Shown here one piece after another: positions 60,386 through 64,000 of a DNA stretch of 64,000 nucleotides (positions within the stretch are counted from its first letter, which is position 1; each line of letters begins with the position of its first letter). The stretch covers positions 12,135,501 to 12,199,500 of the forward strand of contig JAZHRO010000054.1 in assembly GCA_037157565.1 (NCBI GenBank), read 5' to 3'. The notes under the pieces are model-generated. The model saw nothing but the letters and a program-made list of their open reading frames with translations. It ran no database searches and had not been told where the DNA came from. Origin of the DNA: Thalassia testudinum. Taxonomy: Eukaryota > Streptophyta > Magnoliopsida > Alismatales > Hydrocharitaceae. Both the position numbers and the translations under genes were made by a program.

Positions 60386-61758
60386 CACTCATTTGTCTAG
60401 CAATTGAAAAATATGGTATAGTCTCATGAAAAGACATATCAAGACTAACATAATGCTTGCTGTGGATGAGATCGTAACATTGGTACCCCTTCTGACTCTT
60501 GGAGTACCCTAAGAAGATGCACATGATTACGCGAGGAGCAAGCTTGTCACGGCCTGGTGACGACACATGGACAAAGGCAACACACCTAAAAGTCCAAGGA
60601 AATACATGGAAAAGCTCACCATCTATGTGTAACAGGAGAATCAGTATCTACTTGTGGAGAACTAAACTCAGCATCTTATTGATGAGATAGCATGCCGTTA
60701 AAACAACATCCCCTTAGTATCTCTGTGAAACACTGTGGTGGATGAGAAGAGTATGGGCAACCTCTAACAGGTGTCTGTGCTTCCACTCTGCAACCCTATT
60801 TTGTTGCGAGGTATGGGGACAAGTACTCTGATGTATAATCCCATGAGCCCTGTAGAACTCTGTAAGTCTAGAAGTGCAGAACTCGAGGGCATTATTTGTC
60901 CGTATAATCTTCGCAGTGGCGGAATAGTGAGTCCTAATCTCTAAAATGAGTCTCTATAACACCTCAAACATCTGCCTTGTTCTTTAAAAGAAATACCCAG
61001 GTCATTCTGGTAAAATCATCAACCACCACAAGATAATAACGATGCCCCATCCTGTCTGGAACTCTACTTTGTCTCCAGACATCCATGTGAAGCAACTTAA
61101 AAGTAGCCGCTGATCCAGGAAAAGTATTGGCAGGAAAAGAAGACCGATGATGCTTACCTAAATGGCAAACATCACACCTAATAGTGGTGGCAGGAGAAAT
61201 GTGGAATCACCCTCTCCTGAGGCAATCTAGAGATAGGTGACCTAGACGATTGTGCCACTGCAAGGCACTCTTACCATCATACCCGATGGCTCTTGCAAAC
61301 GGTCCCTACCCAAGGTGATAAAAACCATTCTCCTCTGTGCCTCTGGTGATGGTCTTCCAAGTGAACTTATCTTGGACGATACATTCAACCTCATCGAAAA
61401 TAACCCTGCAGTGAAGGTCTTTCGTGATCCTACTTACGGACAACATGCTCTTGGGAAACTTCAGCACATGTAGTACTCTCAGCAGCCGCAACGTGGGGGT
61501 TACAGACACCTCCCCCTGACCAACAACTGGATTGTACCTCCCGTCAGCTACTTGCACCGTTCTCTTTGGTGCAGTAGAACTAAGTGACAAGAAATAACTT
61601 TGATCCCCGCAAAAATGCTGTGAAGCACCAGAGTCAACCAACCATCCTGCATCATGATAACTCCTGTCATGCTTCTGCAGCATCGAGCTTACATACTCCA
61701 CCATACCTATCGTAGTAGCAGTATCTAATGTCACCTTTACTCCTCCTGAGAGTGGCAT
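60386..61758 (-). pseudogene. Copia protease and integrase, broken
   Basis: The open segment 61758-61306 holds the aspartic protease signature DSGAS (in WLVDSGASQHF) and the pre-integrase start (DLHCRVIF...TEENGFYHLG). Downstream 61250-60570 is integrase core broken by frameshifts. 60566-60375 is the integrase C-terminal region (RVIMCIFLGYSKSQKGYQCY). The hAT insertion cuts the frame at 60377. Confidence 0.83.
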
Positions 61759-62395
61759 TGTGCTTAGGTGGGACCAAGGGAATCACTAACAACTGGAACT
61801 CACCATAAACCAAGATCGACGTTATGAAAATTTTCAGACCATGTATAGCATAAAAAATAAGTCAATCAGACCTTAGATGTAATGATCCAGGGCTTCTTCA
61901 GTCTGAAAATCACGTCTAAGGTACTGAGAGAGCCCCCTACGCGGAGAAGCGGGGTACACTAGGGCCTAGGGGATGCCCAGCGTAGGCAACCTTCCCCTTC
62001 TCTGCTGCAGTGATAAGGAACGGCCCAACGACGGTGTTGGGTCCTTTGGTGGCTTTGCTCCTGCGTAGTGGCTACTACAGGTAGCACCAAGGGTCTAGAG
62101 ACCCTCTACTGCTGTCGCCTAGGCCTGGGTGGCCACGTCGGCCACTACGAGTGCAGTAGGGTCAATAGAGCCCCCTACTGGCGGTGCTGTAGTCCTCTGG
62201 TTGCCTCATCTCACCGGTGGAGAAGCCCAGTGACCACAGCAGGGCCAACAGGCCCCCTATCGGCAGCTTTGCAGCCCTTTGGCTACCTCTTCTTACCAGT
62301 GAGGATGGTCGGCGGTGATGAGAAAGAAGGGGATCTAGGGTTTAGGTGGGGTTTTGGGGCTAGGTATTTGGGAGGATACCAGAACCTGGTCTAAG

Positions 62396-62412
62396 ACCAC
62401 GCTCTGATACCA
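62396..62412 (-). other. Copia primer-binding site
   Basis: The minus strand reads TGGTATCAGAGCGTGGT immediately inside the 5' LTR, matching initiator Met-tRNA. Confidence 0.88.
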
Positions 62413-62564
62413 AGTAGGAAATAATGATTCACTATATTATTCCAAAGAACCCTACACCCCTTTATATAGAGGAGCGGTGTGGGAAAAATAACATCATAAG
62501 TCTTAAAGAAATAAAATAAGAAAGAGATAAAAACAAATTCAACATAACAACTAGATATGTGTAC
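62413..62564 (-). repeat. Copia 5' LTR
   Basis: 152 bp partner of 54471-54623. Its sense start reads TGTACACATATC (against TGTTGACATATC in the other copy). Confidence 0.88.
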
Positions 62565-62634
62565 ATATCTATATTCTTTTTATGTGATGAACATACAGGA
62601 GTCCTTGCATGTTCTTAACCTCATAAGCAAACTT

Positions 62635-62770
62635 GAAAGGTGCCACCAAGGGGTTGGCTTAGTGGTAGAATACCCTACCGACATCCAAGAGGTCATGGGA
62701 TCAAATCCCATGCCCACCACATTTACCTTCTCAAAAAAGAAAAGTAAAGAAAAGGAAAAGAGAAAAAGCC
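62635..62770 (+). mobile_element. tRNA-derived SINE
   Basis: Box A TGGCTTAGTGG (62655-62665) and box B-like GGATCAAATCC (62698-62708) are 33 bases apart, the geometry of an internal pol III promoter. An A-rich tail (about 62730-62770) follows. Acceptor-stem pairing is not good enough for a working tRNA, so a SINE head is preferred. A decayed relative lies at 47249. Confidence 0.55.
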
Positions 62771-62858
62771 CTGAAATGTCAGTTGCAAAGTGACTAAATG
62801 TCGCTAGAAAGCAATAGAAATGAGGTAAAGCAAAAAATAAAAATAAAATTTAAGACAA

Positions 62859-64000
62859 TGTGTTCGGCGTGTAATTCGTATTTTAAAAGTTAATTAGTTG
62901 TAGTATAGCGTGAAAATACGTCGACAAATAAATTTATAAAACTCCGGTGAGTACCGAGCATTCGCAAGGAGGCAATCTCGATTTTTGCAGAAACTTTCCA
63001 ATAAAACTTGCTCTAAACAGATATTTATATATGTATATATATATATAGGAATTAGATGTATAATCAGGCATTCAGAAGATCATAATTTTAATTTCAATTA
63101 AACGGAGTTTTTACAATAGAGAATGCTACTATAATTAAATAGAGAGATAGAGAGAGAGATAGAGGAGAGAGGAAAGTGGCAAAGGACCGACGTCGCTTGT
63201 GGGATGCTTGTGTGAGAAGCGGCAACACCTCAGATCCAGAGCGTCGGGACGAAGGTCAGAGCGGAGTTGCAGAGGGATGGAGAGTTGTAGAGAAGGTGGA
63301 AGATATCTGGAGTTGATGGGAGAGAGATGCTTCAACTGAGGGCTCTGGGCCTTCTTTTATAGCTTTTATGGAGGGCAAAAAGAGTATTTAACCCCTTTAT
63401 CTCTCATGCAACAACTCTTGTTTGATCAACGAATCTATCTGGCCTAAAAAACCTTCAAATTCACCTCCATCATGCAGATTTAATCCCCGGCTGACACGTG
63501 GTGCCTGCTGCACCCTTGGATCGCGATTTGACGGCCCCGCTCGCACCTCATGCCCGCCTAACGCCTGCTCGTCTCCTTCCTTGCCGCTTGCCTCATTTTA
63601 GTGCTTAATTGTCAGCCGTCCGATCGTAAGCTTAAATGCACGCTCGCATCTCCTTCGCGACGAAGGAAACGCGTGAGTTCGCGTGTTATGCGCGTGTGGG
63701 ATCCAACGTTCGATTGCGGCGCACTCAGATCACGCCACACGGTCACTCCGGCGCCCCTTTGATCAAGATCCGACGGCCAACTGCACCCGCACCTAACACG
63801 CATTCAATTTCACGCAATGCTCGACTCGAACACGCATCACGAGCTTCCACACGAGCGCGTGAGCCAACGAGCTACGCGGACATTCTGTTATACTTTTTTT
63901 TCTATTTATACTTATCCGGCTGGACGGGTGACGTGGCGCGAGTGTGAAAGGTGGCCTTCCTAGGAGGGAGCAGCTGTGAGCGCCACGTGACGCCATCATG
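62859..64000 (-). mobile_element. Left end of a Tat/Athila-like LTR, runs off the window
   Basis: Starts TGTGTTCGGCG. 'ggtgagtaccgagcattcgc' with following 'aaggagg' (62945-62975) sits at the depth of the U5-like phrase in the LTRs at 13894, 27646 and 31396. Then comes a GA-rich tract (63140-63175), a minus-strand TATA-like site near 63357 and a GC-rich block from 63480. No gene is visible. The other end and the target duplication are outside the window. Confidence 0.4.

Larger units (their letters stand above)
54471..62564 (-). mobile_element. Ty1/copia element in intron 3, split by hAT
   Basis: Minus-strand element with short LTRs (54471-54623 and 62413-62564) and an exact TATCT duplication (54466-54470 and 62565-62569). 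Primer site TGGTATCAGAGCGTGG lies at 62412-62396. Order in sense: 5' LTR, primer site, about 640 bases with no recognisable gag, protease and integrase (61758 downward), hAT insertion, reverse transcriptase, RNase H, purine-rich stretch, 3' LTR. The LTRs differ at about 14 of 153 positions by eye, so the insertion is old. It is opposite in strand to the host gene, as is common for intronic insertions that persist. Confidence 0.9.

Noticed and set aside
62655..62708. Functional tRNA gene
   Set aside because: Box A fits but box B has changes and no good acceptor stem or anticodon arm is seen; a SINE head explains it better.

Overview
The window looks like repeat-rich, gene-poor nuclear DNA of a flowering plant. 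Evidence: GT-AG introns of a plant-type STAR/KH RNA-binding gene, SIRE-type and small Ty1/copia retrotransposons primed by initiator-Met tRNA, a hAT transposase, CACTA-type termini and many solo LTRs. There is no bacterial operon, rRNA gene, functional tRNA gene or CRISPR array. The species cannot be named from sequence alone. Boundaries below were read by eye from TG/CA termini, target-site duplications (TSDs), and copies of the same LTR elsewhere in the window.

Layout. 1-4004: AT-rich non-coding DNA with a MITE candidate and a large inverted repeat (arms 2383-2733 and 3024-3375). 4005-6675: a solo LTR (family B). 6947-about 46204: probably an old CACTA-type element (5' terminus at 6947, subterminal repeats at 45.8-46.2 kb), hosting a deep nest. 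Inside it is a Tat/Athila-like LTR (10368-43119). Inside that is one SIRE/copia element (12304-40096) whose own sequence is only about 5.5 kb; the rest is later insertions. Its 5' LTR holds a SIRE solo LTR (12454-16137, itself split by LTR 13894-15876) and a family-B LTR (16530-23601, itself split by a family-B LTR at 18878-21543 and a SIRE LTR at 21549-23271). Its 3' LTR holds LTR 27646-30608 and LTR 31396-39975; the latter is split by family-B LTR 33099-37706, which is split by SIRE LTR 34422-36153. Nearly every junction has a 5-bp TSD.

The SIRE element keeps a primer site, a broken gag (24811-25949) and a polypurine tract, but no pol. No intact transposon protein gene was found in the window.

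46.2-51.3 kb is intergenic with SINE relics, a MITE candidate and GC- and CT-rich DNA. From 51383 on the + strand lies the one credible host gene: the first three coding exons (STAR dimerisation region) of a KH-domain protein resembling Arabidopsis At2g38610/SPIN1. Its third intron holds a Ty1/copia element (54471-62564) split by a hAT element (56636-60377), then a tRNA-derived SINE and the start of another LTR; the KH exons must lie past the window end.

The most unusual signal is a palindrome, CAGACGTCTG (core GACGTC), clustered in the LTRs of at least three families that otherwise look unrelated. Copies are repeatedly spaced exactly 20 bp apart, often with 12-bp steps between, even where the core has decayed.
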